Shown here piece by piece: positions 14,162 through 19,940 of a stretch of 19,940 bases of DNA. The notes under the pieces were generated by a model. That model was not told the origin of the DNA. It worked only from the letters and a program-made list of their open reading frames with translations, and did not search any database. The DNA is from Spirochaetaceae bacterium (GTDB taxonomy: Bacteria; Spirochaetota; Spirochaetia; Treponematales; Breznakiellaceae). A program made the translations under genes and the position numbers. Position 1 is the first letter of the stretch. Each line of letters starts with the position of its first letter. Location of the stretch: contig JAIRPH010000155.1 in NCBI GenBank assembly GCA_031257135.1, forward strand, positions 1 to 19,940. Reading direction: 5' to 3'.

Positions 14162-14491
14162 TCAGTCGGCGACAAACGGAAGAAGCGCGATAACCCGGGC
14201 CCGCTTGATGGCGACCGCCAATGCCCGCTGATGTTTCGCGCAGGTGCCGGTAATGCGGCGGGGGAGTATCTTTCCTCGTTCCGTAATGAAACGGCGAAGC
14301 ACGTCCGCGTCCTTATAATCGATTTTCAGTTTCTGGAGACAGAATTTACAGACCTTTTTTTTAAAAAAGATTTTGCCGCTCTTTCCGCCTCGGGACGTTC
14401 TGTCGTCGCCGTCTCGTCCATCCATCTGGACGTCCGTCCCTCGTTCCAACCGGGGAGGACGATCATTTTCAGCATATCGCTCATCAGCCAT
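14162..14491 (-). CDS. rpsR: Ribosomal protein bS18, zinc-binding form
   Basis: The core (about residues 42-109) is bS18: FFKKKVCKFC, IDYKDADVLRRFITERGKILPRRITG, then TCAKHQRALAVAIKRARVIALLPF. Cys48, Cys51, Cys84 and His87 form the zinc site of the C-plus type. The first 40 residues are a charged, low-complexity extension beyond the usual start. In the small subunit it pairs with bS6, whose gene starts the same operon. Spacing to ssb is 54 bp and to the DUF2232 gene 6 bp. An imperfect GC hairpin (14520-14541) lies in the ssb-rpsR gap. Confidence 0.95.
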   Translation of the reverse strand: MADERYAENDRPPRLERGTDVQMDGRDGDDRTSRGGKSGKIFFKKKVCKFCLQKLKIDYKDADVLRRFITERGKILPRRITGTCAKHQRALAVAIKRARVIALLPFVAD

Positions 14492-14545
14492 AGAAAGCTC
14501 CTTGTTTAGTTGTTCAACTCCCGCGCTCTGTAAAGAGCGGGAAGG

Positions 14546-15058
14546 TTAGAAGGGAATATCGTCCGTAAAGCCGTCAGAAGATACTCCGCCCGCAGGTTCC
14601 CGCGGAGGCGGTCCCCTGTCTGTATAGCTGTCGTTGCGGCGTTCCTGATAGCCTCCCTGCCCGTAGGAAGGAGCGGTTCCTGAACCACCGGGGGCGGAAG
14701 CCCCATTATTCCCGCTGGAACCGGAACCGGCAAGCCCGCCGCCGAGAAGCTGTAAATTGTTTGCCACAACTTCAATTTTCGAGCGGTTTTGACCGTCCTG
14801 AACCCAGCGGTCTTGCCTGAGTTCTCCGTCAACGCCTATAAGTTTTCCTTTGACTAGGTACTGGATAACCGCTTCTCCTTGTCTGCCCCAGACGACAATA
14901 TCGAAGAAGTTCGCTTCATCTTCCCATTGGTCTCCATTTTTTCTGCGGCGGTTTACCGCGATGGAAAATTTACAAACAGCCTGACCATTGGCGGTATATT
15001 TGAGTTCTGCGTCTCTGGTCAGCCTTCCGATTAAAACGACGTGATTAAGATCGGGCAT
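14546..15058 (-). CDS. ssb: Single-stranded DNA-binding protein
   Basis: The 170-residue SSB has an OB fold (residues 1-108: LNHVVLIGRLTRDAELKYT, FSIAVNRR, FFDIVVWGRQGE, KGKLIGVDGELR), a Gly/Ser/Pro linker (109-160) and the acidic tip DDIPF. That tip recruits repair and replication partners. Length is typical. It lies 10 bp after rpsF and before rpsR, the conserved order in many bacteria. Confidence 0.96.
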   Translation of the reverse strand: MPDLNHVVLIGRLTRDAELKYTANGQAVCKFSIAVNRRRKNGDQWEDEANFFDIVVWGRQGEAVIQYLVKGKLIGVDGELRQDRWVQDGQNRSKIEVVANNLQLLGGGLAGSGSSGNNGASAPGGSGTAPSYGQGGYQERRNDSYTDRGPPPREPAGGVSSDGFTDDIPF

Positions 15059-15068
15059 CTATTCCTCC

Positions 15069-15350
15069 CTATTCCTCTACATTGACAAAGAGGTATTTCA
15101 GGATATTGGCGTTGAGCTTAAAAATCCGGTCGAGTCCCGCAATTTTTGCGGGATCAAGGTTAAGGGTGAACAGGACATATCTTCCCCGTTTTCGCTTTTT
15201 GACTTCATAGGCGAGGTCTCTATCTCCGATTTCATCGGTTTTTTGGATTTCTCCGCCGTTCGCGGCGAGGTCGGCAGTTACCTGTTCCCGTCCCGCCTTG
15301 TACTGGTCTTCTTCCAAAGGAAAAATGACGGTCAGTTCATACTGACGCAT
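15069..15350 (-). CDS. rpsF: Ribosomal protein bS6
   Basis: The 93-residue product MRQYELTVIFPLEEDQYK carries DLAYEVKKRKRGRYVLFTLN and LDRIFKLNANILKYLFV, the beta-alpha-beta core of bS6, which binds 16S rRNA with bS18. It is the first gene of the operon. AAGGAGG (15355-15361) stands four bases before the ATG and lies inside a possible hairpin. The leader is described separately. Confidence 0.96.
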   Translation of the reverse strand: MRQYELTVIFPLEEDQYKAGREQVTADLAANGGEIQKTDEIGDRDLAYEVKKRKRGRYVLFTLNLDPAKIAGLDRIFKLNANILKYLFVNVEE

Positions 15351-15352
15351 AG

Positions 15353-15406
15353 GTCCTCCTTACGGACACAACAAAATGATCCGTCCTAGGGACGGATAAA
15401 GAGGCT
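15353..15406 (-). promoter_or_regulatory. rpsF leader with alternative hairpins hiding the ribosome binding site
   Basis: In the leader RNA (15406 down to 15351) a perfect 8-bp hairpin ATCCGTCC/GGACGGAT (15397-15379) is followed by GTCC (15367-15364), which can pair with GGAC (15356-15353) and close a loop holding the AAGGAG part of the ribosome binding site. The GGACGGA arm can instead pair with the TCCGT part of the second element, freeing the site. CCG triplets are present, as in known S6:S18-binding leaders. The switch is inferred from complementarity only. Confidence 0.5.
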
Positions 15407-15412
15407 TTTTTA

Positions 15413-15441
15413 TGTATAGCTGAAATAAAAAACTTCGTCAA
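15413..15441 (-). promoter_or_regulatory. Strong promoter of the rpsF-dnaB operon
   Basis: On the minus strand TTGACG (15436-15441), a 17-bp spacer and TATACA (15413-15418) predict a start near 15406 and a leader of about 56 nt before rpsF. Confidence 0.75.
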
Positions 15442-15465
15442 TACCCCGATGCGGCGACTTTGGTA

Positions 15466-15495
15466 TTGCGTCTTTTTTTGTTTTATCGGTATAGT
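15466..15495 (+). promoter_or_regulatory. Promoter candidate of the TPR gene
   Basis: TTGCGT (15466-15471), an 18-bp spacer and TATAGT (15490-15495) lie just before the GAGGAG ribosome binding site at 15501-15506. It is divergent from the rpsF promoter, 25 bp away. Confidence 0.5.
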
Positions 15496-15512
15496 TATGC
15501 GAGGAGTGAAAG

Positions 15513-16187
15513 TTGCCGGAAGATACTGTAAACGATGAAGCCGAGGAGCTTTTTGACCGAGGCGGAACCTTTATTGAGTATGGAGATTATGACAAAGCTC
15601 TAGCGGTTTTTACTAAAGCCATCAAACTTTATCCTAAAGCGGAATATTTCGCCGCTCGGGGAAGCGCGTATCAGCTCAAGGGCATACGGGATAAAGCGAT
15701 TGCGGATTATAGCGAGGCGATCAAGATTGATCCGAGCTACGCGCCGGTATACGGCGCCCGGGGCGCGGCTTATTGTGAAAAAAAAGAATACGCCGAGGCG
15801 ATTAAAGACCTTAGCGAGCTTATCAGGCTTGAACCGAATAATAGGCTGGCTTATGACCAGCGGGGAATCGTCTATACCGAGCGGGAAGAGTATGATAAAG
15901 CGATTAAAGATTTCACCGAAACGATCAGGCTCGACCCCGGGTATGCTGGGGGATACGCCCGCCGAGGCGCGGTATACCGGTCAATGAAAGAGCCGGAGAA
16001 AGCGATTCAGGATTTCAGCGAAGCGATCAAAATCGAACCTACCGCCAATGCCTATTCCTGCCGAGGAACCCTCTACAGCGAAACGGGACGGAAAGACTTG
16101 GCGCTTCAGGATTTGCAGGAAGCGGTACGGTTAGACCCCAAGGACGAACTGGCGAAACTGGTGCTGAAAATGGTTTCCAAAGAGTGA
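15513..16187 (+). CDS. Tetratricopeptide repeat protein
   Basis: The 224-residue protein consists almost entirely of six TPR units of 34 residues, with signatures such as ALAVFTKAIKLYP, AIADYSEAIKIDPSYAPVYGARG, AIKDFTETIRLDPGYAGGYARRG and ALQDLQEAVRLDP. The helical repeats form a protein-binding scaffold. No signal peptide or other domain is seen, so it is probably cytoplasmic. It starts with TTG at 15513; GAGGAG lies six bases upstream and no in-frame ATG is near. It has its own promoter, divergent from rpsF, and ends at a hairpin (16199-16217) facing a convergent lipoprotein gene. Its partner is unknown. Confidence 0.9.
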   Translation: MPEDTVNDEAEELFDRGGTFIEYGDYDKALAVFTKAIKLYPKAEYFAARGSAYQLKGIRDKAIADYSEAIKIDPSYAPVYGARGAAYCEKKEYAEAIKDLSELIRLEPNNRLAYDQRGIVYTEREEYDKAIKDFTETIRLDPGYAGGYARRGAVYRSMKEPEKAIQDFSEAIKIEPTANAYSCRGTLYSETGRKDLALQDLQEAVRLDPKDELAKLVLKMVSKE

Positions 16188-16198
16188 GCCGAAGGTAC

Positions 16199-16217
16199 GC
16201 CGCCGAGAACCGGCGGC
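16199..16217. terminator. GC-rich hairpin between convergent genes
   Basis: GCCGCCG (16199-16205) pairs with CGGCGGC (16211-16217) around a 5-nt loop, 12 bp after the TPR stop and 14 bp before the lipoprotein stop. No T run follows on either strand, so it may be a weak or protein-assisted terminator. Confidence 0.5.
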
Positions 16218-16231
16218 ATATCCCGGAGGAG

Positions 16232-17578
16232 TTAGTCTATAGTTGCCGTCCATTTCAGTCCGGAGGGAACCTGCGTTACATCTGAGGTTACTATCGTTGA
16301 CATTCCGCCGCTGGTATCGGGGGACATGGTCATGATTATGCCGGTATATATCGGGTTCCAGCCCGGGCGTGCGTTTATCTGAACCCCAAGGCTTCCGGAT
16401 TCACTTTGTACGGTACCGGCGATGGCGGTCTCCTGCGGAAAATACATATACCTAACGCTGTCGTACTTATAGGCGGACATGGAAACGGAAGTTTTTTCAA
16501 GGATTAAGACGCCGATTTCTTCATCGCCGTCAAACAGGACAAAGTCCGAAGATATTCCCTGAGCGTCCGCCGGCGTTATGGTAAATCCAGAGTCAGAGAA
16601 TGAATAGGAGAGCGGAGTCAAAAGTTCGTCTTCAAGGGTTTCCGGTAAGGTTATGGTTAATTTCCCATGAGCGATGACGCCTACTTCTCTATTTTCCTGT
16701 CCGAGCGATAATTTTACGGTTGCGTTTTCGGTATAAAGCGTCGCGGCTCCGGCGGGATAGGATGAAGCGAGATACACCGGCGCGTTGTCCGCTATGGTTC
16801 CGCCTGCGGGCATTGGGGGCGTCGGCGGTTCGGGCGTTTTGGAAGAGTCTAAAGAGATGAGCCACCATCGCATACCGGCGTTCTTGGTAAAATCCGACGT
16901 CATCGTTCCGCTGACGGTGGTGAGGTCAGTGAAAATACCGCTGAACCCGGCATGAGAGAGCAGTTCATTCCAGCCTTTTTTTCCGGTTACGTCAAAGGTA
17001 ATATTATCAGGCTGAGACGCATCCAATGAACCTTTGCCCTTTATCGTGGTCGCCTGCGGGAAATACATATACTGAATGGAATCGATGCCGACCCCTGCGG
17101 GAGAAACCGTGTAGGTTCCGAAAATCAGGATACCTTTTACCGCGCCGTTTTCGGTCGCGATGAAACTCGGGGTCAAGGCTTTCGCGGCGGGGGGCTGTAG
17201 GGTAATTCCTTCCGTCAGGGTCAGCGGGGGCAGTAAAGACTCGTCTACGTCAGCCGGCAAGGTTAGGGTTAAGGTTCCACCGCTTATTGTCCCGACATCT
17301 TCGGACTGGGTTTCTCCGTTACTGTCTTCAAAGAGCAGGCTTACCGTTGCCGTTCCGGTATAAGCCTTTGGTCTGGTCATAGAAGCCGTAACGGAAGCCG
17401 CAAGGGAAAGGGCATCCGTTGAGGGGTCTATTTCCAGCAGGGAGACCGGCTGGTTCACGGCGACCGACAAGGGCAGAGGATTTTCCGGCGCGGAGCCGCC
17501 GGAGTCAGGGCATCCTGCAAGAATTATACTGACGGCTAGGCTTATCAGTATTCCGGCATAAAACAGTTTGTTTCTCAT
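16232..17578 (-). CDS. Lipoprotein with duplicated beta-rich domain
   Basis: A 448-residue product with a lipoprotein signal: hydrophobic stretch 7-20 and lipobox LAGC, with Cys23 as the lipid-bearing residue. The mature part contains two related halves of about 200 residues (about 37-240 and 262-445). Each has LTLTLP/LTITLP, then LPPL/LTPL, a GILIFGTYT/GVLILEKTS strand, DSIQYMYFPQATTIKG/DSVRYMYFPQETAIAG, and GWNELLSHAG/GWNPIYTG, joined by a Pro-rich linker (EPPTPPMPAGG). The family is not recognised; it is probably anchored on the periplasmic or outer surface. The ATG is preceded by AAGGAG. A promoter (17670-17698) lies about 90 bp upstream, so the gene stands alone. It is convergent with the TPR gene. 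Confidence 0.75.
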   Translation of the reverse strand: MRNKLFYAGILISLAVSIILAGCPDSGGSAPENPLPLSVAVNQPVSLLEIDPSTDALSLAASVTASMTRPKAYTGTATVSLLFEDSNGETQSEDVGTISGGTLTLTLPADVDESLLPPLTLTEGITLQPPAAKALTPSFIATENGAVKGILIFGTYTVSPAGVGIDSIQYMYFPQATTIKGKGSLDASQPDNITFDVTGKKGWNELLSHAGFSGIFTDLTTVSGTMTSDFTKNAGMRWWLISLDSSKTPEPPTPPMPAGGTIADNAPVYLASSYPAGAATLYTENATVKLSLGQENREVGVIAHGKLTITLPETLEDELLTPLSYSFSDSGFTITPADAQGISSDFVLFDGDEEIGVLILEKTSVSMSAYKYDSVRYMYFPQETAIAGTVQSESGSLGVQINARPGWNPIYTGIIMTMSPDTSGGMSTIVTSDVTQVPSGLKWTATID

Positions 17579-17669
17579 ATCTTCTCCTTAAATGCAGATA
17601 AAGGGTCGGCGCGTGGGTCTCGCCGTCCGCCCGTTTTCCTTGCAAGACTGCAAAGATGTTCTATACTAA

Positions 17670-17698
17670 AATATAGTACAATAATGTAACGTTGTCCA
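17670..17698 (-). promoter_or_regulatory. Promoter candidate of the lipoprotein gene
   Basis: On the minus strand TGGACA (17693-17698), a 17-bp spacer and TATATT (17670-17675) match the consensus well. The leader would be about 85 nt. A 5-bp inverted repeat CTATA/TATAG (17661-17676) overlaps the -10 box. Confidence 0.55.
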
Positions 17699-17717
17699 CA
17701 AAAAAACTGAAAATTAG

Positions 17718-17745
17718 TAACAAAAAACGGATAACGCGCCGTTTT
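17718..17745 (-). terminator. Intrinsic terminator after the SprA-related gene
   Basis: On the minus strand AAAACGG (17745-17739) pairs with CCGTTTT (17730-17724) and is continued by TT, G, TT. It lies about 55 bp after the stop of the gene at 17798-18313 and just before the promoter of the lipoprotein gene, separating the two units. Confidence 0.55.
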
Positions 17746-17797
17746 GCTAAGGAAAAAGATTTACCGCGCTTGAAAAAAAGTCTGCTCCGGGCTGGGC

Positions 17798-18313
17798 TTA
17801 TGCGTATAAATCGACGCGTTGAGGTTCCGGCTGTGGAGCGGAGACGGAGACGGTACGGGTTCTGCCTCCTGAGACATAGACTCGTCCACATTCGGGGCAG
17901 GTTGAGGTTTCAAGGGTTACGGTTTGGCTGATGATTTTCCTGCCTTCTCGTTCGGCTTTTATCTGGTCGTGAGAGACGTGTTCGCTTTCGTGCGCGGCAA
18001 CCGCCGCGGCCGCCTGCCCCGGAGCGATATGCGCCGCGGTTTGGAAACTGACTGAAGGATCGTTTGAGCCGTCTCGATATCGGCGGTTTTTACAGGTTTC
18101 ACATTCTTGGGGGGAAGAGACCGCGGCGGCTTGGGCTGTTCCAGCGGACGGTTGCCGGCTTTGGGCGTAAGCCTCCCAAGCCTCCGGGGAAATGTCCAAG
18201 ACAAATGCCGGCGTTGAAAAGGTCCGCTCCGGCGCGGCGTAATATCCGCGGGCGTTACCGCCTGCCCCGATATACGCCTCGGCTCCTGATATGGCTATCC
18301 CTGATATGTTCAT
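17798..18313 (-). CDS. SprA-related putative metalloprotease (CJM1_0395-like)
   Basis: The 171-residue protein carries the block YRDGSNDPSVSFQ (79-91), AHIAPGQAAAAV (94-105) and HESEHV, an HEXXH zinc-peptidase motif (His108, Glu109, His112), then CPECGRVYVSGGRTRT (139-154). Two further Cys (CETC, 71-74) could make a second metal site with CPEC. This order is that of the SprA-related family (PF12118), often named putative metalloprotease CJM1_0395 family; activity has not been proved to my knowledge. The first 65 residues are Ala-rich without a clear signal peptide. It starts with ATG 31 bp after the exported repeat protein gene and probably shares its transcript; no good ribosome binding site is seen. 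A terminator follows at 17718-17745. Confidence 0.82.
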   Translation of the reverse strand: MNISGIAISGAEAYIGAGGNARGYYAAPERTFSTPAFVLDISPEAWEAYAQSRQPSAGTAQAAAVSSPQECETCKNRRYRDGSNDPSVSFQTAAHIAPGQAAAAVAAHESEHVSHDQIKAEREGRKIISQTVTLETSTCPECGRVYVSGGRTRTVSVSAPQPEPQRVDLYA

Positions 18314-18344
18314 ACTGAAATTCTACGGTTCTTCAGACCTATGG

Positions 18345-19364
18345 TCAAGGGGATTGCTTCATGGCTTTTATCGCGTATCCGCTGAAGCCGCTGTGATACC
18401 TGACCTGAATTTGATAGGTTTCGCCGCCGGCAAGTCCCAGAGTAAGTCCGTGACCGTTGCCGGCTCCCGCGGTGAACTGTATCGTTTCGCCGCCGAGGGT
18501 ATAGGCGTAGACGCTGACTTTAGCGTTACGCTTCAGCCCGGATATTTCAAAGCGGTATCGTCCGTCTGCGGACGCAGTGAAAAGATAGACATTCCGCTGA
18601 TCCGTGTACTGGATGCTGTCGTATACGGCGTCAAGTCCTATATCAGCCGGCTCTTTCTGGCGGCCGATAATCAGCGTATAATCGCCGAACCCGCTGGACT
18701 GCCCGACCTCAATCTGATACGGCTCGCCTTTTATGACGCCGTTCAGGGTGAATCCCTTGCCGTTGCCGATGCCCGCGGCGTAGCGTATGGGATACCCTTC
18801 AGCGTCACGCGCGCAGAGATTGAGCTTCGCCGTATTTTTCAGCCCTGCGATTTCAAAGCGGTAACTTCCATCTGCGGGCGCGGTGAAAAGATAGACATTC
18901 CGCTGATCCGTGTACTGGATACTGTCTTCCAATCCGGTCAGGCGAGACAGGTCTACCGGCTCTTTTTGACACCCAATGCTGAGGATATACGAGCTGATTC
19001 CGCTGTATCGCCCCACCTGAATCCGATAGGTCTGTCCGCCGGTCATTTCCGGCATGGTGATTCCTTGTCCGTTGCCGGCTCCCGCGGACGCGGCTATGAG
19101 TTCGTCTCCTCCGTTGAAAATAGAGATAGTTACCCGGGCGTTGTTTTTCAGCCCTGAGATTTCAAAACGATAGCTTCCGTCTATTGCAGGTTTAAAGGGA
19201 TATATGTTTCTCTGTCTTTCCCGTGAAACCGCGCCCGCGGCGTACAGTATCGTTGCGTTTTGCGCGGTCATGGTATTATCCCGTATGGGATCGATATGTA
19301 CGTCTCCGAAAGCGAGGGATGCGGAAAAAAAAACCGCGGTTATCCCGCAAAGATATGATTTCAT
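18345..19364 (-). CDS. Exported protein with three tandem PPC-like beta-sandwich repeats
   Basis: From the ATG at 19362-19364 the product has 339 residues, with a signal peptide (MKSYLCGITAVFFSASLAFG, cleavage near 20). The frame extends upstream to an ATG at 19433, but that adds a charged stretch before the signal and lies at the predicted mRNA start, so I prefer the inner ATG. Three repeats of about 90-100 residues (45-136, 147-238, 249-337) each contain R-N-x-Y-x-F-x-A, D-G-x-Y-R-F-E-I-x-G-L-K, A-G-x-G-N-G-x-G, Y-x-I-x-V and S-G-x-x-x-Y. This is like bacterial pre-peptidase C-terminal domains, which are carbohydrate- or matrix-binding sandwiches. Repeats two and three are joined by nearly identical DNA. 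The function is not known; a periplasmic or surface adhesion-like role is a guess. Confidence 0.75.
   Translation of the reverse strand: MKSYLCGITAVFFSASLAFGDVHIDPIRDNTMTAQNATILYAAGAVSRERQRNIYPFKPAIDGSYRFEISGLKNNARVTISIFNGGDELIAASAGAGNGQGITMPEMTGGQTYRIQVGRYSGISSYILSIGCQKEPVDLSRLTGLEDSIQYTDQRNVYLFTAPADGSYRFEIAGLKNTAKLNLCARDAEGYPIRYAAGIGNGKGFTLNGVIKGEPYQIEVGQSSGFGDYTLIIGRQKEPADIGLDAVYDSIQYTDQRNVYLFTASADGRYRFEISGLKRNAKVSVYAYTLGGETIQFTAGAGNGHGLTLGLAGGETYQIQVRYHSGFSGYAIKAMKQSP
18577..18920. repeat. 38-bp direct DNA repeat inside the three-repeat protein gene
   Basis: An identical 38-bp block occurs at 18577-18614 and 18883-18920, 306 bp apart (102 codons). It encodes SIQYTDQRNVYLFT in repeats two and three. 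The first protein repeat lacks it. Recombination between the copies would remove exactly one repeat in frame. Confidence 0.85.
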
Positions 19365-19446
19365 ATCGTCACTATCGGCTTTTCCCCGAAAGATATGAGC
19401 CTGCCTTTTCCCGCGTTTTTTCCCAGAAATCATTTAGGGCAGTATG

Positions 19447-19476
19447 TTTATATTCATCAGATATAGCGGATCGCAA
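19447..19476 (-). promoter_or_regulatory. Promoter candidate of the exported repeat protein gene
   Basis: On the minus strand TTGCGA (19471-19476), an 18-bp spacer and TATAAA (19447-19452) predict a start near 19440 and a leader of about 75 nt to the ATG at 19364. Confidence 0.45.
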
Positions 19477-19497
19477 ACTTATCCCCGGGGATAAGTT
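19476..19497. promoter_or_regulatory. Perfect 22-bp palindrome, candidate operator
   Basis: AACTTATCCCC (19476-19486) is followed directly by its reverse complement (19487-19497). It touches the -35 box of the promoter at 19447-19476 and lies just after the stop of the small gene at 19507-19698. No T run follows on either strand, so an operator is more likely than a terminator. Confidence 0.5.
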
Positions 19498-19506
19498 CGT
19501 TTACCG

Positions 19507-19698
19507 TCATTGCGGCGACTTTTTCTGCCCGCGCTTGAGTTCTTCGATGAGCGGCGCGGCGCGGCTGTGTATATCCGCAATCTGCTCTTCGACGGTGGCA
19601 TCTTTCAACCGCTCATAACTCCATGCGCGGATTTTGTGAATATCTTCCAGAGTAAAATCGGGGCTTAATTCCGGTTCGGGAATATCATAATGTATCAT
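19507..19698 (-). CDS. Small protein, probable partner (antitoxin) of the PIN-domain toxin
   Basis: A 63-residue acidic/basic protein: MIHYDIPEPELSPDFTLEDI, then HKIRAWSYERLKDATVEEQ, and a Lys-rich end. The DFTLEDIHKIRAWSYE segment is of a conserved small-protein type that I associate with PIN-domain genes, but I cannot name a Pfam family. It overlaps the 3' end of the PIN gene by 14 bp and has a strong GGAGGAG site six to eight bases before its ATG at 19698. No DNA-binding motif such as ribbon-helix-helix or AbrB is obvious. Confidence 0.65.
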   Translation of the reverse strand: MIHYDIPEPELSPDFTLEDIHKIRAWSYERLKDATVEEQIADIHSRAAPLIEELKRGQKKSPQ

Positions 19699-19940
19699 CG
19701 TCGTCTCCTCCTATAAAAAACGTAGGGGTATAAATAAGCAACTCTTTGTAACCTTCCAGCGTGGTTATCGCTCTAACGCCCGCCTGCGTCTTGTGATTAA
19801 CGATATGCTTAAAATTCCACGAAACAATTATATCACATCCGTTTACTATTGCGTTGGCGATATGCCGACAATCGTCAAAACTTTTCTGCTTTAAAACGGA
19901 TAAATCCACAAAACGCTCCGCTATCTTAACCGACTTTTCA
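19685..19940 (-). CDS. PIN-domain (VapC-like) RNase toxin, C-terminal part; gene runs off right edge
   Basis: The minus-strand frame is open from the window edge to the stop at 19685-19687, about 84 residues. It contains SFDDCRHIANAIVNGCDIIVSWNFKHIVN, the C-terminal half of a PIN-domain nuclease: the acidic residue in DDCRH and the Asp in CDIIVSWN-F belong to the metal site. PIN toxins of VapC type cleave tRNA or rRNA. The N-terminal half, with the first catalytic Asp, is outside the window. The C-terminus ends in an unusual GGDDDD run, whose codons double as the ribosome binding region of the following small gene. A GTG at 19907-19909 is not a real start because the domain extends upstream of it. 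Confidence 0.75.
   Translation of the reverse strand, partial: EKSVKIAERFVDLSVLKQKSFDDCRHIANAIVNGCDIIVSWNFKHIVNHKTQAGVRAITTLEGYKELLIYTPTFFIGGDDDDTL

Noticed and set aside
18291..19157. Plus-strand frame of 288 codons with internal repeats
   Set aside because: Its repeats are the mirror of the three repeats in the exported protein on the minus strand, which has a signal peptide and a domain pattern.
1..19940. CRISPR array, tRNA or rRNA
   Set aside because: No regularly spaced repeats with unique spacers and no tRNA-like cloverleaf or rRNA segment were noticed; the only tandem repeats are those at 628-699, 1769-1798 and 7810-7882.

Overview
The window looks like chromosomal DNA from a spirochaete, most likely a Treponema-type bacterium. 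The basis is a ribosomal/replication cluster in the order rpsF-ssb-rpsR-DUF2232-rplI-dnaB, Rpn-type (COG5464) nuclease proteins, a SprA-related HEXXH protein, an FGE/C-type-lectin-fold protein with a Treponema-like N-terminal part, and several small exported beta-rich proteins. The genus is inferred from gene content; no rRNA or other phylogenetic marker was compared. Several genes start with TTG or GTG.

Layout. Bases 1-171 hold the 5' end of an IS1-type transposase gene (minus strand) and the probable end of that element. It lies against the truncated remains of an Rpn-associated gene (172-837), which the element appears to have broken. A small exported barrel-like protein (992-1600, minus) follows. 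Next is a regulatory gap of about 440 bp (1601-2037) with interlocked divergent promoters, an octanucleotide repeat, terminator hairpins and a possible short orphan transcript. Then come an N-acyl-D-amino-acid deacylase and an alkyltransferase-like protein, coupled by a 4-bp overlap (2038-3932, plus). A convergent FGE/C-type-lectin-fold protein (3901-5148, minus) and an Rpn-type nuclease gene with a nearly leaderless promoter (5244-6251, plus) follow.

The centre (6305-11111, minus) is one operon for a GldA/GldF/GldG-like ABC system ending in a DUF4340 membrane protein: ATPase, permease, auxiliary extracytoplasmic protein, then DUF4340. It has its own strong promoter just after dnaB. A 218-bp repeat- and hairpin-rich spacer separates the last two genes. 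Upstream (11167-15350, minus) is the rpsF-ssb-rpsR-DUF2232-rplI-dnaB operon. Its short leader can form alternative hairpins, one of which hides the ribosome binding site, consistent with autogenous S6:S18 control.

The right end has a divergent TPR gene (15513-16187, plus), a lipoprotein with a duplicated domain (16232-17578, minus), an exported three-repeat beta protein followed by a SprA-related putative metalloprotease (18345-19364 and 17798-18313, minus), and a partial PIN-domain toxin gene followed by a small partner gene (19507-19940, minus). The last pair resembles a toxin-antitoxin module in reversed order. I found no CRISPR array, tRNA, rRNA, phage module or clear defence island. The best candidates for something new are the rpsF leader switch, the repeat-coded upstream frame of the DUF4340 gene, the possible retroelement-diversified C-terminus of the FGE-like protein, and the reversed toxin-antitoxin pair.
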